Assembly (NCBI GenBank): GCA_035380045.1
Contig: DAOSWM010000104.1
Location: 1 to 8,309 of the forward strand
Reading direction: 5' to 3'
DNA: 8,309 nucleotides
DNA from: DAOSWM01 sp035380045
GTDB taxonomy: Bacteria; Bacteroidota; Bacteroidia; Bacteroidales; Tenuifilaceae
Shown piece after piece: positions 1 to 6,722 of this stretch (within the stretch, counting starts at the first letter, position 1; each line of letters begins with the position of its first letter). A program made the position numbers and the translations under genes. The notes under the pieces are model-generated. The model ran no database searches, was not told where the DNA came from, and worked only from the letters and a program-made list of their open reading frames with translations.

Positions 1-790
1 TTTCATTCTTTAAACAACGTGCCATCAATGGACTTTGGGTTGAATGGAAACCAGATATTGCTCCACAAGCAATTGTTACAAAAAGTAGAGGGAAAGCCGG
101 AAAATTTGAAGCGTTAGCCTTCATGTTGAGAAAGTTTGCCGGACTTAACTCAACAAGATTGTAATCGCCTATAACTAATGCAATTCCAATCCCGATTGCC
201 ATAAAAAGAAGCGCTGCACCAAAAAGGGGGTAAATCCGGCCAATTAACTTATCAATTGGGAGAAGTGTAGCCAGTATGTAGTAAACCAGAACTGCGTAAA
301 CCCAGAATGTTTTTGTTAATGATTCGGGAGTGAGGCTAGCCAGAATTCCTGCCGGTCCAACCACGAAAACGGCTCCAACTAAAATCATGAGAAGAACGGT
401 AAACCCGCGCATGAATTGCTTGAATCCAACTCCAAGGTATTTCCCTACAACCTCCGGAATACTAGCGCCTTCGTTACGAATAGAGAGCATACCCGAGAAG
501 TAATCGTGAACGGCACCTGCAAAAATGCATCCCAGAACAATCCAGAGAAAGGCAATTGGTCCGTAGGCTGCTCCCAGAATTGCGCCAAAAATGGGTCCTA
601 GCCCGGCGATGTTAAGAAACTGAATCAGGAAGATTTTCCACCAGGGCAGCGGAACGTAATCGACACCGTCGTTCTGCGTGTATGCAGGTGTTTCTCTATT
701 CTTATCGGCACCGAAAACCCGTTCAACAAATTTGCCGTATAGGGCATAACCAAGGATTAGTAATACGAGAGATGAAATGAATGTAATCAT
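1..790 (-). CDS. cstA: CstA-family carbon starvation / peptide transporter, N-terminal part (gene cut by window start)
   Basis: Read on the minus strand from the ATG at 790-788, an uninterrupted frame of 263 codons runs off the window at base 1, so the C-terminal part is missing. The protein is very hydrophobic. It starts with one membrane segment (about residues 1-21), then carries the conserved CstA core: PLPWWKIFLIQFLNIAGLGP (about 49-68), GAILGAAYGP, AGAVHDYFSGMLSIRNEGAS and, near the visible end, CGAISGFHSTQSPLMARC. Further membrane segments lie around residues 130-155, 165-190 and 200-225. CstA proteins (PF02554) are inner-membrane transporters linked to uptake of peptides or pyruvate under carbon limitation. 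The SGFHSTQSPLMARC ending suggests the shorter form (about 480 residues, from memory) rather than the roughly 700-residue E. coli type. The gene is divergent from the regulatory cassette and need not be related to it. Family assignment is firm; substrate is not determinable. Confidence 0.93.
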   Translation of the reverse strand, partial: MITFISSLVLLILGYALYGKFVERVFGADKNRETPAYTQNDGVDYVPLPWWKIFLIQFLNIAGLGPIFGAILGAAYGPIAFLWIVLGCIFAGAVHDYFSGMLSIRNEGASIPEVVGKYLGVGFKQFMRGFTVLLMILVGAVFVVGPAGILASLTPESLTKTFWVYAVLVYYILATLLPIDKLIGRIYPLFGAALLFMAIGIGIALVIGDYNLVELSPANFLNMKANASNFPAFPLLFVTIACGAISGFHSTQSPLMARCLKNE

Positions 791-815
791 AATGAGGTAA
801 TTCTGAAGTCAAATT

Positions 816-823
816 CAAATTTA
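816..823 (-). promoter_or_regulatory. Possible Bacteroidota -7 box for the cstA-like gene
   Basis: On the minus strand these bases read TAAATTTG, a full match to the Bacteroidota -7 consensus TAnnTTTG, 25 bases upstream of the ATG at 790. I do not see a convincing -33 TTTG at the usual 19-21 base spacing, so this rests on one short box in AT-rich DNA. The rest of the 118-base divergent region (791-908) is AT-rich. On the plus strand TATGTTTA at 857-864 is a one-mismatch -7 candidate for the regulator at 909. No ribosome binding site is visible for either gene, as is normal in this phylum. Confidence 0.35.
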
Positions 824-908
824 GAAATAGTGAAAAGATTTTATTCAGTTAATCTCTATGTTTAATAATATTTTTTGCTAGATTAATAAAAATTTTATTC
901 ATGCTTTC

Positions 909-1586
909 ATGAAGAAACACAAAAGAGAACTATCAGATAAAGAGATAGATATTATTATCACGGAGCGTGATTTCTACAAAAAAATTCTTCAGAGTATCCC
1001 AGCAGTTATCCATGTTAACAATCTTTCAACCGAACTGGTAGAATGGGTTAATGATGCAGGTGAACGAATTAGTGGATATACGAGAGAAGAGATTGTTAAC
1101 AATCCTAATTTTTTACCGAATGTAATTGTTGAGGAGGATTTGGAGTGGATTGCGGAATCGATAATTGATTACAAGAAGGACAATGGAGTTAGTTCATATG
1201 TTTACTCCATGCGCAATGCCGACGGTACTCTTTCAAACTATCATGGAATTGGGGTGGTGTTTGAGCGGGATGAGAACGGAATCCCTCTAAAAAACTTAGC
1301 CATAGATATTGATGTTACCCATGAAATTAGGAATTACATTCAGTTGAAAAGACAATTTGAGAACCTAACGAAGAAGTTGAATAGTGATAAGTTAGATAAA
1401 TTGACAAAAATTGAGGTAGAAGTAATTAAAAATATATGTAAAGGGAAAACGGTCGATGAAATTTCAAAAGATTTAAAAAGAAGCTACCACACAATCGATA
1501 ATCACAAACGTAACATCTTTAAAAAGCTATTAATCAATAAAACAAGTCAGCTAATTTACTTTGCCAAAGAGGTGGGGTTGATTTAA
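909..1586 (+). CDS. PAS domain - LuxR-type HTH transcriptional regulator
   Basis: A 225-residue cytoplasmic protein with no signal peptide or membrane segment. Residues about 22-140 look like a PAS sensor domain: YKKILQSIPAVIHVNN opens it, the stretch WVNDAGERISGYTREEI (46-62) matches the PAS helix region, and the domain closes with GIPLKNLAIDIDVTHE, which resembles a PAC motif. A short charged linker (about 141-162) leads to a GerE/LuxR HTH at about 163-225, with LTKIEVEVIKNICKGKTVDEIS followed by the recognition helix region SYHTIDNHKRNIFKKL. There is no receiver or kinase domain, so the signal probably acts directly through PAS (ligand, cofactor or protein contact). No cofactor-binding residue can be named from sequence alone. 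The kinase gene starts 6 bases after its stop, which argues for co-transcription. The ATG at 909 is chosen because there is no earlier in-frame start with coding character. A DNA-binding role is confident; the signal and targets are unknown. Confidence 0.9.
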   Translation: MKKHKRELSDKEIDIIITERDFYKKILQSIPAVIHVNNLSTELVEWVNDAGERISGYTREEIVNNPNFLPNVIVEEDLEWIAESIIDYKKDNGVSSYVYSMRNADGTLSNYHGIGVVFERDENGIPLKNLAIDIDVTHEIRNYIQLKRQFENLTKKLNSDKLDKLTKIEVEVIKNICKGKTVDEISKDLKRSYHTIDNHKRNIFKKLLINKTSQLIYFAKEVGLI

Positions 1587-1592
1587 AATGCT

Positions 1593-2843
1593 ATGATGGG
1601 AAAGTTGACAAAATGTTGGAGTAGTATTCTAAATAATGGTGTTCGTGAAGAGCACGATTTCGATCAAGTAATGAGGATTCGGATTTCCAATGGGATTAGT
1701 GTTGTTGGCTCCTTTTTTGCACTGGTTTACTGCACGTATCTGATTTTAAATGCCCAGTATAGACTCGCTTTAAACGATGTACTTTTTATTTTGAATTTGA
1801 TGCTAATGTTTTTATTGAATCGTTTTGGGTACAATAAAATAGGTTCGGTACTTACCATCACAACAGTACCCGTAATGCTTCTTTATGTTAACCACGAGTA
1901 CGGCCAAATTAGCACCGATTACTTCTACTTTGCCTGTATTGTTCTTGGCTTCTATTTTTTTAAAAGAAGGCTGAACCAAATACTCATTTCCCTTTTCTTT
2001 ATTTCCCTGATATTGCTAACAAAATATCTTGAGGCAATAACAATTCCAAATGAATTTGGCTTATCTGTTGCCCCGTACATTTATATTTCAAACACATTAA
2101 TGTCCTTAGCCATCCTTTTTTTAAGTATTTCATTGTTTATAAGTGAGCATGAAAAACACAAGCATGAAATGGATGTAAAGAATATTCAGCTAAATGCAGC
2201 TCTAAACCTGGCCCAGCAGAAAAATGAACAGGTTAATATTGTTTTGAAGGAGCTAAACCATAGGGTGAAAAATAATCTGCAAATGGTTTCAAGCCTTTTC
2301 AATATACAGTCCTACAAAACAAAAAATGCTGAAACTAAAAAGGCGCTAAAGGATGCGCGTAACCGGATAGTTTCAATTGCAATTATGCATCAAAAGCTTT
2401 ACAAGGATAACCTTTTTTATGAGGTTAAACTTAAAAAATATATTGAGGAACTTGTGGATTACTTGGTACAGTCGGTTGGTTTTGATGATGAAATAAACGT
2501 GAAGGTTGAAGTTGACGATGTGAAACTACGAATTGAGGATACTGTTCATGTTGGCTTGTTAATAAACGAGTTGTTGACCAATGCGTTAAAGTATGGGCAG
2601 TCCGATAACCAATTAGAAAATATGATTAAAGTTGAAGTTTTATCAAACAATGGAACACTTACTATTAATGTATGCGACTCAGGAAAGGGTTTTCCTGAAA
2701 ATTTTGATATAGAAAAGACTGATTCATTCGGCCTTGATTTGGTAAGAAATATTGTAATTCAGCACAATGGGAGCATAGATTTCACTAATCAGAATGGAGC
2801 AAAAATTAGGTTACAGCTAAAATTAACTGAATTCAGTGATTGA
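1593..2843 (+). CDS. Six-TM sensor histidine kinase of the HisKA_2 (HWE-related) type
   Basis: A 416-residue inner-membrane histidine kinase. About six membrane segments fill residues 33-183 (near 33-53, 59-77, 83-99, 108-123, 129-146, 160-183) with only short loops, so there is no sizeable periplasmic sensor domain. A short coiled-coil-like stretch (about 185-218) leads to the dimerisation/phosphoacceptor region ELNHRVKNNLQMVSSLFNIQ at 220-239, where His223 is the predicted phosphorylated residue; this is the HisKA_2 signature. The ATPase domain follows: N box NELLTNALKYG (325-335), G1 box DSGKGFPE (362-369) and G2 region SFGLDLV (378-384). All key residues are present, so it should be active. 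The partner is most likely the REC-LuxR protein 56 bases downstream. The start could equally be the next codon (ATG at 1596). The last codons and stop lie on a palindromic sequence (2826-2840) that recurs after the response-regulator gene. Confidence 0.93.
   Translation: MMGKLTKCWSSILNNGVREEHDFDQVMRIRISNGISVVGSFFALVYCTYLILNAQYRLALNDVLFILNLMLMFLLNRFGYNKIGSVLTITTVPVMLLYVNHEYGQISTDYFYFACIVLGFYFFKRRLNQILISLFFISLILLTKYLEAITIPNEFGLSVAPYIYISNTLMSLAILFLSISLFISEHEKHKHEMDVKNIQLNAALNLAQQKNEQVNIVLKELNHRVKNNLQMVSSLFNIQSYKTKNAETKKALKDARNRIVSIAIMHQKLYKDNLFYEVKLKKYIEELVDYLVQSVGFDDEINVKVEVDDVKLRIEDTVHVGLLINELLTNALKYGQSDNQLENMIKVEVLSNNGTLTINVCDSGKGFPENFDIEKTDSFGLDLVRNIVIQHNGSIDFTNQNGAKIRLQLKLTEFSD
2826..2840. 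repeat. Palindromic repeat copy 1, at the 3' end of the kinase gene
   Basis: ACTGAATTCAGTGAT here is identical to 3485-3499. Its core ACTGAATTCAGT (2826-2837) is a perfect 12-base palindrome, while the full 18-base dyad of copy 2 is imperfect here because the left arm reads AA instead of ATC before ACTG. The site lies inside the last codons of the kinase, directly before the TGA stop at 2841-2843, and 59 bases upstream of the response-regulator ATG. A role as a regulator binding site is inferred; the repeat itself is directly visible. Confidence 0.6.
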
Positions 2844-2870
2844 TAGGAAGTTGTTTTATTTGTCAATTTG

Positions 2871-2886
2871 TTGGTTAAGAAACCAA
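2871..2886. promoter_or_regulatory. Inverted repeat in the kinase / response-regulator gap
   Basis: TTGGTT-AAGA-AACCAA is a perfect 6-base inverted repeat with a 4-base loop, followed by TTTAAT and ending 13 bases before the response-regulator ATG. It could be a weak intrinsic terminator, an attenuator-like hairpin in the leader that tunes the response regulator against the kinase, or an operator half-site pair. The stem is short and AT-rich and the T run is only three bases, so strong termination is unlikely. Just upstream, TCAATTTG (2863-2870) is one mismatch from the TAnnTTTG -7 box, so a separate promoter for the response regulator is possible. Confidence 0.35.
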
Positions 2887-2899
2887 TTTAATCAATCCG

Positions 2900-3481
2900 A
2901 TGAAGAAATTATTTATTATTGAGGACGAGATTGTTGTAGCAAAGGACATTGAATGTATCCTTTCAGAAAAGGGGTACGATGTAGTTGGCGTGGCTACCAG
3001 CTTCGAAATGGCAAAAATGAAACTGCTTTCAGTATCACCCGATTTAATTCTATGCGATATAAACCTGAACGGAACAAAAAATGGAATAGACTTAATGCGA
3101 GAGGTTCAGGACAAATACTACATCCCCTTTATTTTTATTACAGCCTACTCCGATGTTGAAACAATTAAAAAAGCCAGTAAACTAAAACCTTTAAACTACA
3201 TTACTAAACCATTCAATGAGAAGCAGCTGGTAAGCAGCGTTAAACTTGCGCTGATATCAGAGCCAGAATCTTCGTCACCTACTACACGTGAGTTAAGCAT
3301 TTTAAACCTTTTAGCAAAAGGTCAAAATAGTAAACAGATTGCCGAAACCCTGAGCATTTCGTTTAACACGGTTGAAACCCACCGCAAGAAAATGATGAGT
3401 AAATACTCGGTAAGAACTACTGCAGAGTTGATTTGCATGGCAACATCCAAGGGCTGGGTAACCTATACGCCATCCATTTAA
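2900..3481 (+). CDS. Response regulator, receiver domain plus LuxR-type HTH
   Basis: A 193-residue cytoplasmic response regulator. The receiver domain (about 1-120) has the acidic pocket Glu8-Asp9, the phosphoacceptor Asp53 in LILCDINLNG, Thr81 in FIFITAYS and Lys103 in YITKPFN, so it has every residue needed for phosphorylation. The sequence style (DINLNGTKNGIDL, KPLNYITKPF) is that commonly seen in regulators partnered with HisKA_2 kinases. A short Ser/Pro linker (about 120-127) joins a GerE/LuxR HTH (about 128-193) with TTRELSILNLLAKGQNSKQI and the recognition region SFNTVETHRKKMMSKYSV. The expected role is to bind DNA as a dimer when phosphorylated by the upstream kinase. Two matching palindromes flank the gene, at 2826-2840 and 3482-3499, the second beginning right after the stop codon, which suggests that it or the PAS-LuxR regulator acts here. 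Targets are inferred from position only. Confidence 0.94.
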   Translation: MKKLFIIEDEIVVAKDIECILSEKGYDVVGVATSFEMAKMKLLSVSPDLILCDINLNGTKNGIDLMREVQDKYYIPFIFITAYSDVETIKKASKLKPLNYITKPFNEKQLVSSVKLALISEPESSSPTTRELSILNLLAKGQNSKQIAETLSISFNTVETHRKKMMSKYSVRTTAELICMATSKGWVTYTPSI

Positions 3482-3499
3482 ATCACTGAATTCAGTGAT
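3482..3499. promoter_or_regulatory. Perfect 18-base palindrome, putative LuxR-type operator (repeat copy 2)
   Basis: ATCACTGAATTCAGTGAT is its own reverse complement. It begins on the base after the response-regulator stop and lies about 135 bases upstream of the caspase-like gene. Fifteen of its bases occur identically at 2826-2840, and the half-site ATTCAGT is also present at 843-849 upstream of the PAS-LuxR gene. Its size fits the 18-20 base dyads bound by LuxR-type dimers, and two such regulators are encoded alongside. It could also fold as a 7-base stem with an AATT loop, but no T run follows directly, so termination is the weaker reading. Confidence 0.5.
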
Positions 3500-3510
3500 C
3501 TCCCATCAAT

Positions 3511-3557
3511 AATTAAGTATTTAATTTTAGGTTGAAAAATGACGGATTTACGTCATT
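3511..3557. promoter_or_regulatory. Two further inverted repeats upstream of the envelope operon
   Basis: AATTAA-GTAT-TTAATT (3511-3526, followed by TTAG) and AATGACG-GATTTA-CGTCATT (3538-3557) are both perfect inverted repeats, with 6- and 7-base arms. The first is AT-only and weak. The second is more distinctive because its arms contain CG-rich ends and it sits 78 bases before the next ATG. Either could be a weak terminator for the regulatory cassette or a protein-binding dyad in the promoter of the envelope genes. A third short dyad, AATTGA-AAAAA-TCAATT, follows at 3593-3609. I could not identify a convincing -33/-7 promoter pair; TAATTTTA at 3522-3529 is a one-mismatch -7 box without a -33 partner. 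Confidence 0.35.
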
Positions 3558-3634
3558 GTGGGATTTGATTTCAATATCTATCTTCAAGCACAAATTGAAA
3601 AAATCAATTAATAGATAATCAAAATAATACAGAC

Positions 3635-5272
3635 ATGAAGAGGGTTTTATTTTTAATTTCAATGTTGGCATTCTTTTCTAGCATGTCATGGGCACAGGAT
3701 TTAGTTTTTACAGCACCCGGCAGCAAGCAGGGTAAAATAAAAATTACAACCGGAAAGGTTGATAACAACGAGTTTTCAATGGTTATTCAGGTTGAGTGGC
3801 TCGACAAGAAGATGCAACCCATTGAGGATGCTAACTCATATATTGTGTTTAATAAGAAAGATGTTGTTATTCCCGGTGGTGGTTCGATAAAGTGTAAAAC
3901 GTTTGAAGAGAACCGGATTGATAACTTTTACTTCAACTCATCGCAAACACTCAAGTTTGTGATAAACGAGGAGGCTGAATTAAACTCAAGTAAATTTTCC
4001 ATCGATTTTCCGTTTAACTACGCTGAAAGCGTTGAGAATGCTATGGATCCAACCAAATGGGTGAAGTTCATGGCCAAGTCGCCACGGAACTACATGGCGC
4101 AATTCACAATTAGCTCTGACGATGTGAAAGATTTAACGCCACCACAAATTACCATTCTATCGCCCGAGGGCGTTATGGAAGGTTTTCGCCCACAGGTTTA
4201 CGATAAGGAGTTGGAGGTGAAAGTTCTTGTAAAAGATAGAAACACAATTGGAGGGGTAAATATCAACGATGTGAGGGCAGTCCCGTTAAACGACTCAGTT
4301 TATATTGCCAAAGTTCAATTCTCGAGGATTGGCGGAACCTATCCAATAAAAGTGCTAGCCTTGGATTCAAAGGGGAATGAAGGGAAAAATGAATTTTTTG
4401 TGGAAACAAAAGTAGCCGATGATCTTGCACCAAAACTATACGCAGAGCAGAAGAAAGAGGAGATGGTTTCCGATGTGGATACACTGATTCCCGTTTCGGG
4501 AAAAGTTTACGAGTACAGGTACGCACTGATAATTGGTAATGAAGATTACCAATCGAACCAAAAGGGGCTAAACTACGAATCGAACGTAGAGTTTGCGCGT
4601 CGCGATGCCGAGACTTTCAAGCAGTACGCGATAAAAACGTTGGGGATAAAGGAATCAAACATCATCTTTCTACAGGATGCAAAAGCGGTGGAGATGCACC
4701 GTGGAATTAACCAGCTAACCAGCCTGCTAAAGGCAACCAAAGGAAATGGTGAAGCCATCGTTTTCTTTGCAGGGCATGGTTTTCCAGATGAGAAAACGAA
4801 AGAAGCGTATCTAATTCCAGTTGATGTAAGTGGAAACGATTTGGAATTTGGTATTAAACTAAAGGATTTATACACAAAACTCAACGAGAATCCATCAAAG
4901 GGCGTAACCGTTTTTCTTGATGCATGCTTTAGCGGAGGCGGACGTGAACAAGGTTTATTGGCAGCCCGTGCCGTAAGAGTTAGGCCCAAAGAGGATGCCA
5001 TTGATGGCAAAATGGTTGTACTATCGGCCAGCGCAGGGAATGAATCGGCGCTACCTTACCGGCAAAAATTTCATGGGATGTTTACCTACTACCTGTTAAA
5101 AGGATTACAAGATTCTGAGGGAAATATTTCGCTTGGCGAGCTGGTTGATTACGTAACCACCAAGGTTTCAACCTCGTCGATAATCCACAACAACAAGGAG
5201 CAGAATCCAACCCTTAACGTTAGCTACCAGCTGGGTGAAGACTGGAAAACATGGAATTTTGTAAGTGAATAA
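3635..5272 (+). CDS. Secreted caspase-like (peptidase C14) protein with N-terminal beta domains
   Basis: A 545-residue exported protein. Residues 1-20 are a classical signal peptide (MKR, hydrophobic core, SWA|QD cleavage). Residues about 21-165 form an unrecognised beta-rich region. About 168-258 looks like an Ig-like domain, opening with LTPPQITILSPEG and ending LALDSKGNEGKNEFFVE. A charged linker follows, then a caspase/C14 p20-like domain from about 292 to 535. It starts with YRYALIIGNEDYQ, and the catalytic dyad is His381 in FFAGHGF and Cys431 in FLDACFSGG, both intact. The later VVLSASAGNESA and MFTYYLLKGL fit the C-terminal half of the fold. Such proteases usually cut after basic or acidic residues, but specificity cannot be read here. 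The signal peptide places it in the periplasm or beyond, unlike the cytoplasmic caspase-like proteases of known defence systems. Only 29 bases separate it from the next gene, so the two are probably co-transcribed. The ATG is chosen because it gives a clean signal peptide. Confidence 0.92.
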   Translation: MKRVLFLISMLAFFSSMSWAQDLVFTAPGSKQGKIKITTGKVDNNEFSMVIQVEWLDKKMQPIEDANSYIVFNKKDVVIPGGGSIKCKTFEENRIDNFYFNSSQTLKFVINEEAELNSSKFSIDFPFNYAESVENAMDPTKWVKFMAKSPRNYMAQFTISSDDVKDLTPPQITILSPEGVMEGFRPQVYDKELEVKVLVKDRNTIGGVNINDVRAVPLNDSVYIAKVQFSRIGGTYPIKVLALDSKGNEGKNEFFVETKVADDLAPKLYAEQKKEEMVSDVDTLIPVSGKVYEYRYALIIGNEDYQSNQKGLNYESNVEFARRDAETFKQYAIKTLGIKESNIIFLQDAKAVEMHRGINQLTSLLKATKGNGEAIVFFAGHGFPDEKTKEAYLIPVDVSGNDLEFGIKLKDLYTKLNENPSKGVTVFLDACFSGGGREQGLLAARAVRVRPKEDAIDGKMVVLSASAGNESALPYRQKFHGMFTYYLLKGLQDSEGNISLGELVDYVTTKVSTSSIIHNNKEQNPTLNVSYQLGEDWKTWNFVSE

Positions 5273-5301
5273 GTAAAAATCAATAAAAATTTTTGAGAAT
5301 A

Positions 5302-6696
5302 ATGAAAAAATATTCTTTTCGGATGCTGGCATTTTCTTTTTGCATCCTGTCATTTGGTAACGTTACAACTGCTCAGATTGAACAGAAATATCCGGGCGTG
5401 AGCGACCCAAACAAAGCCTACGTGTTGAACTACCTAAAATCGTTCGACAGGTTTATCAATAATCCCGATAGTTTCTTTGTAAACGGACAACGGAACCTGC
5501 AGTACTTTGGGAATAAAAAAGCAAAAACGGTTTTCAACTTTCTATCACCAAAGGAACGAATGAAAGGGAATATTAGCCCTGATAGCTTATATAAGCATAT
5601 TGTTACCTACTTTCCTGATGGTTTGGGAATTGTTTATTATCCGGAACAGTTAGAACTGATTGTAAAAAAGAAAAACTTTTTTTCAAACACCTATGTGTAT
5701 AAAACGAATGTTGAATATTCAGGTATTCGAAAAGATGGAAATCTTGTTAGTTATAGTGGTAACCAGTACTATTACGTTAACTCAGGAAGGGGCAAGAAAT
5801 CATCAAAAATTAGCATTCAAAGAGTTGCCAATGATTGGCACTATAAAACAAAGTTTAAAAGATCGCTATACAGGGAAGGATTATTTATTGAGCCGGCAAT
5901 TGGAGTTAATGTTGAAAGTTATTTATCAACAATAAATGATACTAAAATTGAAACTATTTGGGTGGATTATGGTGATGGTTGGGGAAACTATGAAAGTTAT
6001 ACTTCAAATGAACTATATAGTTTTATTGAAGAATACAAACTTAATTATTCGCTAAACTTAGTTTACATGATAAAGCCATTTATTGGTTTAGGTGTGGGTG
6101 TGTCATCGTTTAATACCTCAACTACATTAGGCACGGATTACTACTACTATTATTTGCCAGAAATCATGGGTTATATTCCTACTATTCAACAATCAGATTT
6201 ATATCATATTATTAGAACAAAATCAGTTTCAACTCCTGCTTTTGTGAGATTTCAGTTCGGGTTACCTCAGGTTAGCTTATCATTCGATTTGGGAGGGGGA
6301 ATGCTGCTAAAACCTCAGTTTGACAGCTACCTTAGGGGCTATGTAGATTACTATGGAGTTTCGGTTGTTGATGGAAGTGTGGTGACAAATGATCCCACTC
6401 TTGGATTTATGAAATACACATTTAAGGACGAGCTGGTATACCAACACAGACCAGAGAAAAATATTCCATTCTACTTTGCAAAAGCAAACCTACACCTTCA
6501 ATTCTCAAAGTTTTACTACATGAGGTTCTCGTTCAACTATACTCAGGTATTAGATATTGATTACTACGAGTCGTGGCATATGTTTGATATGTTTGCAACA
6601 GGTGCTTCTGCAAAATCAATGGATAAAAAGCCCTTGGATGTTTATCAGGCAGAGTTTGGTATAGGTTTAAATATCAATGAGATATTCTTTAAGTAG
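5302..6696 (+). CDS. Exported protein of unknown function, possible outer-membrane beta-barrel
   Basis: A 464-residue protein I do not recognise. It starts with a signal peptide (MKKYSFRML, hydrophobic core, TTA|Q cleavage after Ala24). Residues about 30-180 form a soluble-looking domain with FERF-like helices (YLKSFDRFINNPDSFFVNGQ) and a set of Tyr-rich strands, loosely like an NTF2-like fold, which is a guess. From about 190 to the end, alternating aromatic/polar strands rich in Y, F and G (GLFIEPAIGVNVES, KPFIGLGVGVSSFN, AFVRFQFGLPQVSLSFDLGG, YYMRFSFNYTQV, YQAEFGIGLNINEIFFK) suggest a small outer-membrane barrel, with the near-terminal Phe pair supporting this. The ATG at 5302 is preferred over an in-frame TTG nine bases upstream because it begins a canonical MKK signal peptide. 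It sits 29 bases after the caspase-like gene and 26 before the lipoprotein gene, so it probably belongs to one operon with them. Confidence 0.8.
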   Translation: MKKYSFRMLAFSFCILSFGNVTTAQIEQKYPGVSDPNKAYVLNYLKSFDRFINNPDSFFVNGQRNLQYFGNKKAKTVFNFLSPKERMKGNISPDSLYKHIVTYFPDGLGIVYYPEQLELIVKKKNFFSNTYVYKTNVEYSGIRKDGNLVSYSGNQYYYVNSGRGKKSSKISIQRVANDWHYKTKFKRSLYREGLFIEPAIGVNVESYLSTINDTKIETIWVDYGDGWGNYESYTSNELYSFIEEYKLNYSLNLVYMIKPFIGLGVGVSSFNTSTTLGTDYYYYYLPEIMGYIPTIQQSDLYHIIRTKSVSTPAFVRFQFGLPQVSLSFDLGGGMLLKPQFDSYLRGYVDYYGVSVVDGSVVTNDPTLGFMKYTFKDELVYQHRPEKNIPFYFAKANLHLQFSKFYYMRFSFNYTQVLDIDYYESWHMFDMFATGASAKSMDKKPLDVYQAEFGIGLNINEIFFK

Positions 6697-6722
6697 ATTG
6701 TGAATTAAAAAAATTAACCGGC

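Noticed and set aside
416..601. 61-codon plus-strand open frame
   Set aside because: Antisense to the strongly conserved core of the CstA-family gene.
2953..3159. 68-codon frame inside the response-regulator gene
   Set aside because: Out-of-frame shadow of the receiver domain, which has all phosphorylation residues in its own frame.
3482..3499. Palindrome read as an intrinsic terminator or insertion-sequence end
   Set aside because: No T run follows directly, the stem is only 7 bases, and there is no transposase or target duplication nearby; an operator fits better.
4263..4526. 87-codon minus-strand open frame
   Set aside because: Antisense shadow of the Ig-like/linker part of the caspase-like gene, without recognisable protein features.
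4573..5010. 145-codon open frame on the minus strand inside the caspase-like gene
   Set aside because: Lies entirely antisense to the conserved C14 domain; the plus-strand protein has both catalytic motifs, and the minus-strand translation is low-complexity and matches nothing.
5293..5301. TTG codon as start of the 464-residue protein gene
   Set aside because: The ATG at 5302 gives a normal MKK signal peptide; the TTG would only add three residues.
5693..5935. 80-codon frame inside the 464-residue exported-protein gene
   Set aside because: Out-of-frame overlap without signal or motif; the host frame is continuous with a signal peptide.
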